Source: Amycolatopsis sp. CA-230715
Lineage (GTDB): Bacteria; Actinomycetota; Actinomycetes; Mycobacteriales; Pseudonocardiaceae
Direction of reading: 5' to 3'
Length of the DNA: 64,000 nucleotides
Assembly (NCBI RefSeq): GCF_018736145.1
Contig: NZ_CP059997.1
Location: 1,115,501 to 1,179,500, forward strand
Below, piece by piece: positions 57,218 to 64,000 of this stretch. Within the stretch, counting starts at the first letter, position 1; the number at the start of each line of letters is the position of its first letter. The notes beneath the pieces were generated by a model. The model was given only the letters and a program-made list of their open reading frames with translations. It searched no databases and was not told the DNA's origin. The translations under genes were made by a program, and so were the position numbers.

Positions 57218-59389
57218 TCAGTCCAGCAGGTCCTCGATCGTGATCGGGATGTGCCGGACCCGGACACCGGTGGCGTTGTAGACCGCGTTCGCGACCGCCG
57301 CCGCCATGCCGACGGTGCCGATCTCGCCGAGCCCTTTCGCGCCGACGGCGTTGTGCAGCGTGTCCGGGTATTCGACGAAGCGGACGTCGACCTCGGGGAT
57401 GTCCGCGTTCACCGGGAGCAGGTACCCGGCGAAGTCGCCGTTGGCGAGCCTGCCGTTCGCCTCGATCTCCAGCCCTTCGTGCAAGGCGGCCGAGACGCCC
57501 CAGATCATGCCGCCCATGAGCTGGCTGCGCGCCGTCTTCTCGTTGATGACCCGGCCGGCGTCGAACACGCCGAGCATGCGGGACACGCGCGCTTCCCGCG
57601 TCCACTTGTGCACGCGGACCTCGCAGAACTGGGCGCCGAACGAGCTGAACGAGTGCTTGGTCAGCTCCTCGCCCGGCGCGGAGGACCCGTTCGCGGAGAT
57701 CGACGGACGGCCCAGCGCCCGCAGCACTTCGCCGTAGGTCATCGACCTGCCGTCGGCGTGCACGCGGCCGTCGGCGTAGGTGACCTCCTCGCCGTCGAAC
57801 GGCGCGCCGGGCGCGGAGGCCGCGGCGAGCAGGTCGTCGATCACCTTGGCCGCGGCGATCATGATCGCGGTGCCCGCGCTCGCGGTGGCCGTCGAGCCGC
57901 CGGACAGGCCGCCGGGCGGGAGCACCGAGTCGCCGAGCTTCGGGGTGATCCGCTCCGGCGCGATGTCCAGCGATTCGCCGCCCACCAGGGAAAGCACCGT
58001 CAGCAGGCCGGTCCCCGGGTCCGCGCCGCTCGTCGCGACCTCGGCCGTTTCGTCCGCGAGCAGGGTGACGCCCACGGTGGCCGGGAAGCGCAGCGCGGGG
58101 AACATCGCGGTGGCCGTGCCGAGCCCGACGAGCCAGTCGCCGTCGGTGCGCCCGTCCGGCGAGCGGTCCGCCCAGCCGAACCGGTCCGCGCCGACGCGGA
58201 AGCACTCGTCGAGGTGCTTGCTCGACCACTGCAGGTCCTTGCCGGGCGGCGCGGTCGAATTGTTCCGCAGGCGCAGCTCGATCGGGTCCATGTCCAGCGC
58301 CACGGCCAGCTCGTCCATCGCGCTCTCCAGCGCGAACGACCCTGGCGCCTCCCCCGGCGCCCGCATGAACGTGGTCGGCGGGATGTTCAGCGGCACCATC
58401 TTCTGGGTGAGCGCCAGATTCCTGGTCGCGTACCACTCGCGCGAAGTGCCGTGCGAGGTCGGCTCGACGAACGACCGGTTCGTGTCGGTGCTGCACCAGG
58501 AATCGTGGCGCAGCGCGACGAGCGTGCCGTCGGGTTCGGCGCCGAGCGTCATCTTCTGCACGGTCGCGGCGCGCCCCGCGGTCGCGGTGAACACCTGCTC
58601 CCTGGTGAGCGCGGCCTTCACCGGGCGGCCGAGCGCGATCGACGCGGCCGCGGCCAGGAACGCGGGCGCGGAGGTCCTGCCCTTCCCGCCGAACGCGCCG
58701 CCCACGAACGGGTTCACCGCGCGCACGGCTTCCTGGTCCAGCTCCAGCGCGCTCGCGAGCTCCATCACCTGGAGGTGCGATCCCTGGTTTCCACTGTAGA
58801 CAGTCAGCTCGCCGTTCTCCCACACGGCGACCGCGGAGTGCGGTTCCATCGCGGCGTGGTTCTGGGTCGCCGTGCGGTAGGTCGCCTCGACGACCACCTG
58901 GCTCGCCGCCAACGCGTCCTCAAAGGACTCGACGCCGTCCTCGAGCACCTCGAGGGTCGACGGAGAACCGTCCCTCGCCGCAGGCGCTTCCTCGGCGGCG
59001 GCAAGGCCTTCCTCCAGCGACGTCAGTGCCGGACGCTCGCGGTAGGAGATCTCGACGAGCGCCGCCGCGTCGCGGGCCTGCTCGAAGGTTTCCGCCACCA
59101 CGAAGCCGATCGGCTGGCCGTAGTAGGTGACTTCCTTGTCCTGCATGGGCACCCACGTCTCGCCGAACAGCGGCGAGTTCGCGGTGCGCAGGTTCAGCGG
59201 GTCGAGCGGTGAGTACACGCCGAGCACGCCGGGAACGCTCATCGCCGCCCCGGTGTCGACGGCCCCGATCTCGCCGTGCGCGATCGTGCTCAGCACGACG
59301 TAGCCGTAGACCATGCCGGGGAACTGGTGGTCAGCCCCGTACGTGGCCCGGCCGGTGACCTTCTGCGGCGCGTCCAGCCGGGTCGTCAT
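57218..59389 (-). CDS. Xanthine dehydrogenase-family molybdenum-binding subunit (PaoC-like)
   Basis: 723 residues from the ATG at 59389, overlapping the previous stop (ATGA). This is the large subunit of a molybdenum-cytosine-dinucleotide hydroxylase. GRATYGADHQFPGMVYGYVVLS opens the first domain, VNPFVGGAFGGKG is the cofactor loop, FMRAPGEAPGSFALESAMDELA is a second binding loop, and NAVGAKGLGEIGTVGMAAAVANAV contains the catalytic glutamate. With the FAD and iron-sulfur genes upstream it forms a three-part aldehyde oxidoreductase like E. coli PaoABC. No XdhC-type insertion chaperone follows. Confidence 0.92.
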   Translation of the reverse strand: MTTRLDAPQKVTGRATYGADHQFPGMVYGYVVLSTIAHGEIGAVDTGAAMSVPGVLGVYSPLDPLNLRTANSPLFGETWVPMQDKEVTYYGQPIGFVVAETFEQARDAAALVEISYRERPALTSLEEGLAAAEEAPAARDGSPSTLEVLEDGVESFEDALAASQVVVEATYRTATQNHAAMEPHSAVAVWENGELTVYSGNQGSHLQVMELASALELDQEAVRAVNPFVGGAFGGKGRTSAPAFLAAAASIALGRPVKAALTREQVFTATAGRAATVQKMTLGAEPDGTLVALRHDSWCSTDTNRSFVEPTSHGTSREWYATRNLALTQKMVPLNIPPTTFMRAPGEAPGSFALESAMDELAVALDMDPIELRLRNNSTAPPGKDLQWSSKHLDECFRVGADRFGWADRSPDGRTDGDWLVGLGTATAMFPALRFPATVGVTLLADETAEVATSGADPGTGLLTVLSLVGGESLDIAPERITPKLGDSVLPPGGLSGGSTATASAGTAIMIAAAKVIDDLLAAASAPGAPFDGEEVTYADGRVHADGRSMTYGEVLRALGRPSISANGSSAPGEELTKHSFSSFGAQFCEVRVHKWTREARVSRMLGVFDAGRVINEKTARSQLMGGMIWGVSAALHEGLEIEANGRLANGDFAGYLLPVNADIPEVDVRFVEYPDTLHNAVGAKGLGEIGTVGMAAAVANAVYNATGVRVRHIPITIEDLLD

Positions 59390-60348
59390 CAGCGGTTCCC
59401 CTCGGTCAGTTCGAGCAGTGCGCGGACGATGGTCCGCTTGAGCAGCGAAGTCTTGAACCCGTTGCCGGACAACGGCTTCGCGCCTTCGACGGCCAGCGCG
59501 GCGGCGGCCTCGAAGGAGGCGAGCGTCGCTGGTGCGCCGCGCAGGGCGGTTTCGACGACGGGGAGCCGCCACGGCACGGTGGCCACCCCGCCGACCGCCA
59601 CCCGCGCGTCCACGACGAGCGAATCCTGGACGTCGAGCGCGACCGCGGCCGAGCACAGCGCGAACTCGTAGGACTGCCTGTCCCGCACCTTGACGTAGGT
59701 CGAGCGCGCGGCGAAGTCCAGCCTCGGGACCACGACCTCGGTGATCAGCTCGCCGGGGCGCAGGTCGTTCTCCACCTCGGGGGTGTCTCCCGGCAGGCGG
59801 TAGAAGTCGGCCAGCTTCACCACCCGGCTGCCGTCGTCGCCGACCAGCCGTACCTCGGCGTCGAGCGCGACGAGCGCCACCGCGACGTCACTGGCGTGGG
59901 TCGCCACGCACGAGTCGCTGGTGCCGAGCACGGCGTGCATCCGGTTGGCGCCGGAGATCGCGGGGCACCCGCTGCCGGGCTCCCGCTTGTTGCACGGCGT
60001 GGCGACGTCCCGGAAGTACGTGCACCGGGTGCGCTGCATCAGGTTCCCGCCGATGCTGGCCATGTTCCGCAGCTGCTGGGACGCGCTCAGCAGCAGCGCG
60101 CGCGAGATCGCCGGGTAGACGCCGGGATGCGCGGCGATGTCGCCCATCCGCTCCAGCGCACCGAACCGCAGCCCGTCGGCGGTGTCGATGCCGTGCAGCG
60201 GCAGCCCGTTGATGTCCTGCACCCGCGACGGCGTGAGCACGTCGAGCTTCATCAGGTCGACGAGGGTGGTCCCGCCCGCCAGGAACGTGCCGGAGTCAGC
60301 GACCGCGGCTTCGACGGTCTCGGGCGCGGTCAGCTCAAAGGGACGCAT
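59389..60348 (-). CDS. FAD-binding subunit of molybdenum hydroxylase (PaoB-like)
   Basis: 319 residues. FLAGGTTLVDLMKLDVLTPSRVQDI and NMASIGGNLMQRTRC bind FAD. Cys109, Cys119, Cys128 and Cys147 match the extra 4Fe-4S cluster of PaoB/YagS, which separates this group from common xanthine dehydrogenases. It passes electrons from the iron-sulfur subunit to the acceptor. Its gene overlaps both neighbours (14 bp and 1 bp), so the three chains are made together. Confidence 0.92.
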   Translation of the reverse strand: MRPFELTAPETVEAAVADSGTFLAGGTTLVDLMKLDVLTPSRVQDINGLPLHGIDTADGLRFGALERMGDIAAHPGVYPAISRALLLSASQQLRNMASIGGNLMQRTRCTYFRDVATPCNKREPGSGCPAISGANRMHAVLGTSDSCVATHASDVAVALVALDAEVRLVGDDGSRVVKLADFYRLPGDTPEVENDLRPGELITEVVVPRLDFAARSTYVKVRDRQSYEFALCSAAVALDVQDSLVVDARVAVGGVATVPWRLPVVETALRGAPATLASFEAAAALAVEGAKPLSGNGFKTSLLKRTIVRALLELTEGNR

Positions 60349-60802
60349 CGACCCTCCCCGCCTTGTCGATCGCGGCCTTCTCGACCGCCGCGACGATGTT
60401 CGGGTAGGCGGCGCACCGGCACAGGTTGCCGGACATGAACTCCCGCACGTCCTCGACGCCCTGCTCGACGGCCGCGACGGCGGACATCACCTGACCCGAG
60501 GTGCAGAACCCGCACTGCAGCGCGTCCTGCTCGACGAACGCCTGCTGGACGGGGTGCAGTCCGTCCTCTGTGGACAGTCCTTCGACCGTGGTCACCTCCT
60601 GCTTCACGGTCGCGGCGAGGGTGAGGCACGAGAGCACGGGCCTGCCGCCGACGTGCACGGTGCAGGCACCGCACTGGCCGCGGTCGCAGCCCTTCTTCGG
60701 GCCGGTGATGGCGAGGCGCTCGCGCAGCGCGTCGAGCAGCGTCACGCCGGGATCGACGCTGAGGCGCGCGGGCCTGCCATTGACTTCGAGCGAGATGTCC
60801 AC
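60335..60802 (-). CDS. 2Fe-2S subunit of molybdenum hydroxylase (PaoA-like)
   Basis: 155 residues from a GTG at 60802. The first cluster ligands are Cys39, Cys44, Cys47 and Cys59 (GCDRGQCGACTV...LSC), the second Cys97, Cys100, Cys128 and Cys130 (QCGFC...CRC). No twin-arginine leader is present, unlike periplasmic PaoA, so the enzyme should be cytoplasmic. First gene of the operon; divergent from a TetR gene with two GGAT/ATCC repeats between. Confidence 0.93.
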   Translation of the reverse strand: MDISLEVNGRPARLSVDPGVTLLDALRERLAITGPKKGCDRGQCGACTVHVGGRPVLSCLTLAATVKQEVTTVEGLSTEDGLHPVQQAFVEQDALQCGFCTSGQVMSAVAAVEQGVEDVREFMSGNLCRCAAYPNIVAAVEKAAIDKAGRVDASL

Positions 60803-60890
60803 GGGATCTCTTTCCCAGATCGTCCACTGAGGGAGCGTGAGGCACAGTGCTGGTGGTGGGAGTGTGTCGGGATTGTCACGGCGAGCAACC

Positions 60891-60946
60891 GGATATTCAT
60901 CCGCTTCGCCGTGCGTTCGAGGCTAGCGGATGAGAATCCGCTTCGC
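60891..60946. promoter_or_regulatory. Paired operator between molybdenum hydroxylase operon and TetR gene
   Basis: Two small palindromes, GGATATTCATCC (60891-60902) and GGATGAGAATCC (60928-60939), are both followed by GCTTCGC, giving 19-bp direct repeats 37 bp apart. They also form a larger inverted repeat through TTCATCCGC and GCGGATGAG. They lie about 90 bp from each start codon. The divergent TetR protein is the likely binder. Confidence 0.6.
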
Positions 60947-61035
60947 AATGAAAGTCTCACCCCGGAGTTGCTCCAGGTCTGCGTGGTCTTGGGCTACATT
61001 CCACGATGAACGAGACGAACGCGAGAGGAGGAGCG

Positions 61036-61620
61036 ATGACGACGGGCTCGGTCAACCCCCGGCGCGCGGACACGCGGCGTAACCACGAACGCATCCTGAC
61101 CGCGGCCGCGGATTCGCTGGCCGCGACCGGCGAGGTCTCGTTCAACGCCGTCGCGAAGGCCGCCGAAGTCGGGGTCGGCACGGTGTACCGGCACTTCCCC
61201 ACGCCGGAGGCGCTCATCCTGGCGGTCTACGACCGCGAAGTGCGGCACCTCGTCGAGGTCGTGCCGAAGCTGCTCGCCCGGCACGCCCCTGACCGGGCCT
61301 TCCTGGTGTGGACCACCGATCACCTGGCGCACTACATGATGACCAAGCGGGGCCTCGCCAACGCGCTGCGCGTGGCGACGGTGGCCGAGGGCAAGCTGCC
61401 CGCGGACGCCTACGAGTCCATGGTCGGCGCGGTCGCCACCCTGCTGGAAGCCAATGTCGAAGCGGGCGCCGTCCGCGCGGGCCTGGCCCCGGAAACCGTC
61501 CTGCGCGGACTGGGCGGACTGCTGTACCTGGACCCGAACGGCGACTGGAAACGCGAGACCGAGAAGCTCGCCGACCTGCTGTGGCGCGGAATGTCCGCGT
61601 GCCCTCGGGACTGCGAATAG
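61036..61620 (+). CDS. TetR-family transcriptional regulator
   Basis: 194 residues from the ATG at 61036, chosen because AGGAGGAG ends just upstream; an ATG at 61006 lacks such a site. VSFNAVAKAAEVGVGTVYRHFPTPEALILAVYDREV is the DNA-binding domain. The ligand domain resembles those of regulators that often stand by oxidoreductases. It is divergent from the molybdenum hydroxylase operon and its likely repressor. Confidence 0.88.
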   Translation: MTTGSVNPRRADTRRNHERILTAAADSLAATGEVSFNAVAKAAEVGVGTVYRHFPTPEALILAVYDREVRHLVEVVPKLLARHAPDRAFLVWTTDHLAHYMMTKRGLANALRVATVAEGKLPADAYESMVGAVATLLEANVEAGAVRAGLAPETVLRGLGGLLYLDPNGDWKRETEKLADLLWRGMSACPRDCE

Positions 61621-61653
61621 CGGTGCGCGCACATGGTTTTCTGTCCATTGTGG

Positions 61654-62529
61654 TCATTCGTGGACACCGGTGATTCCCGAAACCGGTTCGCGCAACTCGG
61701 CGAGCACCCGGGATTCGCCGCCGCCGAGGAACACTGAGCGGATCCGCCCGCCGAGGTCGGACACGTAGGCGATCTCGTCGTCCACGGCGAGCCCGATGGC
61801 CTCGCGGAAACCGCGGGCGAGGATCTGGGGCTTCTCCCCCGCCGCGCGAAGCGGAGCGCGGTTGAGCGTGTTGCCGTCCGGCTCGGCGCCGCGATCGGTC
61901 CAGTACAGCCAGCCGTCGCGGATCTCGAGATCGATCGGCTCCGGGAGCCCGTCCCACAGCACCTCGGCATCCGACCGGCGGTCCGCGCGCTCCCCCGCAG
62001 GAATGTCCAGCCCAGCACGGAAGATCCGCCCATGCCCGCCTTTCGCAGGCCCCTTCTGCGTCCAGTACAAGTACTCGGTGTCGACCGCGACTCCGACGCA
62101 CTCCTGCCGCCACGACGAGTCGCGCGCGTTCACCACGAGATCGGTCAGCTCGGTACCGTCGACACGAACGCGGCTCACCCGGCACCCCTCGCGGTCGCTC
62201 CAGTACAAGGTCCCGGCGCCGTCGGACACGAGCTGCTTGCCGGTCGTGATCGCCCCGGGCGGCAGCAGGTCGCGCGCACCGGTCCCGTCCAACCCCACCG
62301 CGTGCAGCCCACCGTTGGGCCGCGAATAGTCCAAACCGGACTCCCGCGTCTTTGCCGACGCCCTCGTGGGCACCCCCATGGTCGTCCAGTAGACGACACC
62401 GTCGAGCACGGCCACCCCGTCGGGAAAGGGGGCCGCACCGCCGAAAACGGTCGTGACCCGTCCATCCGGGACACTCACGCGCAGGATCGACCCCGACGTG
62501 ATACCCAGCGCCAACACCGCGGTGAACAA
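61654..62529 (-). CDS. YWTD-repeat beta-propeller protein
   Basis: About 291 residues from a TTG at 62529 with GGAGG eight bases upstream; a GTG at 62517 is an alternative. VYWTTMG, LYWSDREG, LYWTQKG and LYWTDRG, plus the weaker AYVSDLGG, are spaced about 45 residues apart, as in the six-bladed LDL-receptor YWTD propeller. Such bacterial proteins are often lactonase- or NHL-like sugar or ligand binders with unknown roles. No signal peptide is clear. It is convergent with the TetR gene. Confidence 0.78.
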   Translation of the reverse strand: MFTAVLALGITSGSILRVSVPDGRVTTVFGGAAPFPDGVAVLDGVVYWTTMGVPTRASAKTRESGLDYSRPNGGLHAVGLDGTGARDLLPPGAITTGKQLVSDGAGTLYWSDREGCRVSRVRVDGTELTDLVVNARDSSWRQECVGVAVDTEYLYWTQKGPAKGGHGRIFRAGLDIPAGERADRRSDAEVLWDGLPEPIDLEIRDGWLYWTDRGAEPDGNTLNRAPLRAAGEKPQILARGFREAIGLAVDDEIAYVSDLGGRIRSVFLGGGESRVLAELREPVSGITGVHE

Positions 62530-62634
62530 ACGGCGGCCCTCCTGCCCTGATCGCTTTCGCGCTCAGGAAAGCACAGGAAGGCCGCCGTCGCCCCTCGATG
62601 ATCTCGGAGGGGTCAGTGCGTTGTCGTCGCGCGA

Positions 62635-62817
62635 TCAGCGCATCGCGCGGCCTGCGGTCCGCACGAACGCCGACCACGCGGCGGGTGCCACGGTCAAATT
62701 CCCCGCGGCCCGGTTCTTCGTGTCGCGAACGCCTACCTCGTCCGCGCCGATCGCTACTTCAACACAATCGCCTTGGTTCCCGCTGTAGCTGCTCTTGCGC
62801 CAGCGGCTTCGCGTCAT
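62635..62817 (-). CDS. DUF397 domain protein
   Basis: 60 residues: WRKSSYSGNQGDCVEVA, VGVRDTKN and AWSAFVRTA are the full DUF397 pattern. Its start overlaps the stop of the upstream helix-turn-helix gene by four bases (ATGA). Pairs like this resemble the WhiJ/BldB-type developmental modules of actinobacteria, and some act like antitoxin-style partners. Partner binding is inferred from the family. Confidence 0.93.
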   Translation of the reverse strand: MTRSRWRKSSYSGNQGDCVEVAIGADEVGVRDTKNRAAGNLTVAPAAWSAFVRTAGRAMR

Positions 62818-63656
62818 GAGGCAATCTCCATTTCGTCTGCTAACTCTGCGATGAGTCCCGTTGTGGCAGCAGGGCTCATCGCTTCCCGGCGGAGAGTATC
62901 CGCCGCCGCGCGATAGTCAGCGACATCCCGGGCATCGGTCAGGGTCGTCGCGGACCGGTAGTGCTCCAGCTGAACGATCGGCTGCCCGATCTCCGGTTCG
63001 ATGTACACGAACGGGCCTTCGAGGGCGGGCGAGTAGCCGACGCTCAGCGGAAGCGCCTGGACGGTGATGGTTTCCAGTTCGGCGAGCCTGGTCAACTGCC
63101 GGAGTTGTTCCACCATCACACTTCGCGGGCAGGGCGGATACCGGAGGGCGGCCTCGCCGATGATCGCGTGGAACGGCACTGGGTTGTGGCGGGTGATCGC
63201 GTCGCGCCGACCCATCCGGTACAGAACACGCTGTTCGGCTTCGCCGCGTTCCGCTCCGGCGGCGACCATGATCGCGCGGGCGTAGTCGCTCGTCTGGAGC
63301 ATCCCGGGCACCAGCAGCGGTTGGACGTTCACGATCAGCTTCGCAGTGCGCTCGTACTCGGTGAGCGCGGCCAGATGCCGAAGGACGCCCGGCGCGACCC
63401 AGTTCGGATCGGCGGCGTCCCGCGCGAGATCGACGAGCCGGTCGCGTTCCTCGCCGGTCACCCCGAGAATGCCGAGCACCGCCGCGGTGTCGTTCGGGCT
63501 CGGCGCGACCTTGCCGGACTCCCACCGGGACACGGCGGTGTGATGCTTACCCACCTGCTCGCCGAGGTCCCGAGTCGTCATCCCCGCCGCCTTGCGGGCC
63601 TCGCGCAAGGCCGCGCCGAGTGCGCGCGCACGGGGACTGTTCGCGGTGCTCACCAT
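62814..63656 (-). CDS. XRE-family helix-turn-helix protein with DUF5753 domain
   Basis: 280 residues. LREARKAAGMTTRDLGEQVGKHHTAVSRWESGKVAPS is the DNA-binding domain; the C-terminal DUF5753 domain contains QPLLVPGMLQTSDYARAI and ALRYPPCPRSVMVEQLRQL. Such proteins pair with DUF397 proteins, as here. Upstream, TGGTGCATGCACCA at 63722 and single copies of GCACCA near the start may form its operator. The role is probably developmental or antibiotic-linked regulation. Confidence 0.92.
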   Translation of the reverse strand: MVSTANSPRARALGAALREARKAAGMTTRDLGEQVGKHHTAVSRWESGKVAPSPNDTAAVLGILGVTGEERDRLVDLARDAADPNWVAPGVLRHLAALTEYERTAKLIVNVQPLLVPGMLQTSDYARAIMVAAGAERGEAEQRVLYRMGRRDAITRHNPVPFHAIIGEAALRYPPCPRSVMVEQLRQLTRLAELETITVQALPLSVGYSPALEGPFVYIEPEIGQPIVQLEHYRSATTLTDARDVADYRAAADTLRREAMSPAATTGLIAELADEMEIAS

Positions 63657-63721
63657 GCACCAAATCCTAGATCAGGGCCGCCGGGGCCACGGGTCCATCC
63701 GATCGGGCGATTGCCTCTCAG

Positions 63722-63735
63722 TGGTGCATGCACCA
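63722..63735. promoter_or_regulatory. Palindrome upstream of the helix-turn-helix/DUF397 pair
   Basis: TGGTGCATGCACCA is a perfect 14-bp palindrome 66 bp upstream of the helix-turn-helix gene start. Two more GCACCA copies (at the start codon near 63656 and near 63750) flank it, suggesting cooperative binding by the XRE protein. Confidence 0.5.
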
Positions 63736-63841
63736 TCGTATTGGACACGCACCACAGTGTTGGAACCGAAGCATACTACTACTGGGACAGCCTCTCGGGT
63801 TCGCCTTCGTCCTGCGGGCGAGCGCGCCCCGGGATGGAGCC

Positions 63842-63875
63842 GGTGCCAGTCCCGCCACGACCCGGGACTGGCACC
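63842..63875 (+). terminator. Orphan hairpin before the M56-type gene
   Basis: GGTGCCAGTCCC (63842-63853) pairs fully with GGGACTGGCACC (63864-63875) around a ten-base loop, 34 bp upstream of the last ATG. No plus-strand gene ends before it. It could be an attenuator in the leader of the downstream gene or the end of a short RNA. Confidence 0.5.
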
Positions 63876-63909
63876 GCGCCACGACGTTCGCGGCGGAAGG
63901 ACGGAAGAA

Positions 63910-64000
63910 ATGATCGCGCTCTGGCTACTGCCGCCACTGGTCGTGGCTATCGCACTGCCGCTCGCGCACCGGCTCGCCGCTTATGTGCCACCGAGACACG
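63910..64000 (+). CDS. Start of a probable M56-family (BlaR1-like) membrane peptidase
   Basis: Thirty codons are visible before the window ends. MIALWLLPPLVVAIALPLAHRLAAYVPPRH is one membrane helix followed by a basic, proline-ending loop, the usual opening of actinobacterial M56 peptidases, and GGAAG lies just upstream. These proteins often follow a BlaI-type repressor gene, which is absent here: the 253-bp gap before it holds only the palindrome and the hairpin. Family call rests on a short stretch. Confidence 0.45.
   Translation, partial: MIALWLLPPLVVAIALPLAHRLAAYVPPRH

Noticed and set aside
63728..63913. A 61-codon plus-strand frame before the M56-type gene
   Set aside because: It runs through the hairpin and the ribosome site of the next gene and shows no coding character.

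Overview
The window is high-GC actinobacterial DNA with densely packed genes on both strands and frequent GTG/TTG starts. An Emb-type arabinosyltransferase, an MptB-type mannosyltransferase, a carboxylic acid reductase, DUF397/helix-turn-helix pairs, a lytic polysaccharide monooxygenase and many TetR regulators suggest a chromosome of the Pseudonocardiales, most like Amycolatopsis. This is a judgement from gene content and not from a database match. I see no rRNA, tRNA, insertion sequence, prophage or CRISPR array.

Layout. 1-4.5 kb: a carboxylic acid reductase cut by the window edge, behind an ArsR-type regulator. 4.7-9.8 kb: an amino-acid island of a DapA-like synthase, a LysR regulator, an APC permease, a TetR regulator and a DmpA-type self-cleaving aminopeptidase. 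10-13.8 kb: a flavin-binding split-barrel protein and a phthalate-dioxygenase-type reductase facing a TetR gene across a strong operator, then a membrane protein and a nitroreductase. 13.9-20.6 kb: a secreted lipase, a DUF1905 protein, an ABC-F ATPase, a tiny zinc-ribbon protein, a methyltransferase and a Baeyer-Villiger-type monooxygenase with its divergent TetR regulator. 20.7-28.3 kb: a quinone oxidoreductase, a tandem AAA+ protein with a degenerate first module, a SufR-like regulator divergent from folE, a small alarmone synthetase and an FtsW/RodA protein. 28-44 kb: a secretory lipase, GNAT, DedA and methyltransferase genes, two two-component systems, an SDR-flavin/F420 barrel fusion, a lytic polysaccharide monooxygenase, a phospholipase A2, an MFS exporter, MptB and a hydrolase. 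45-53.5 kb: a 41-residue cysteine-containing peptide gene with its own ribosome site and terminator, a secreted beta-helix protein, a lipoprotein, an Emb arabinosyltransferase and a secreted PE-PPE-type hydrolase. 53.6-57.2 kb: two MerR modules with 19-bp-spacer promoters and a HExxH metalloprotein that looks like a DUF4157/eCIS-type protein. 57.2-64 kb: a PaoABC-like molybdenum aldehyde oxidoreductase operon divergent from TetR, a YWTD beta-propeller protein, a helix-turn-helix/DUF397 pair and the start of an M56-type membrane peptidase.

Recurrent structure. Three intergenic loci carry related palindromes with CCCCGAA and TTCGGGG arms. A short palindrome, TCCACTGTGGA, recurs exactly at four places and with small changes at about ten more, often just after stop codons. 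At least six divergent or autoregulated promoters carry clear inverted-repeat operators.

The least ordinary items are the orphan 41-residue peptide, the DUF4157-like metalloprotein, the AAA+ protein with an inactivated first ATPase site, the SDR fusion lacking the catalytic Tyr-Lys pair, and a duplicated MerR-type promoter that flanks a possible gene remnant.
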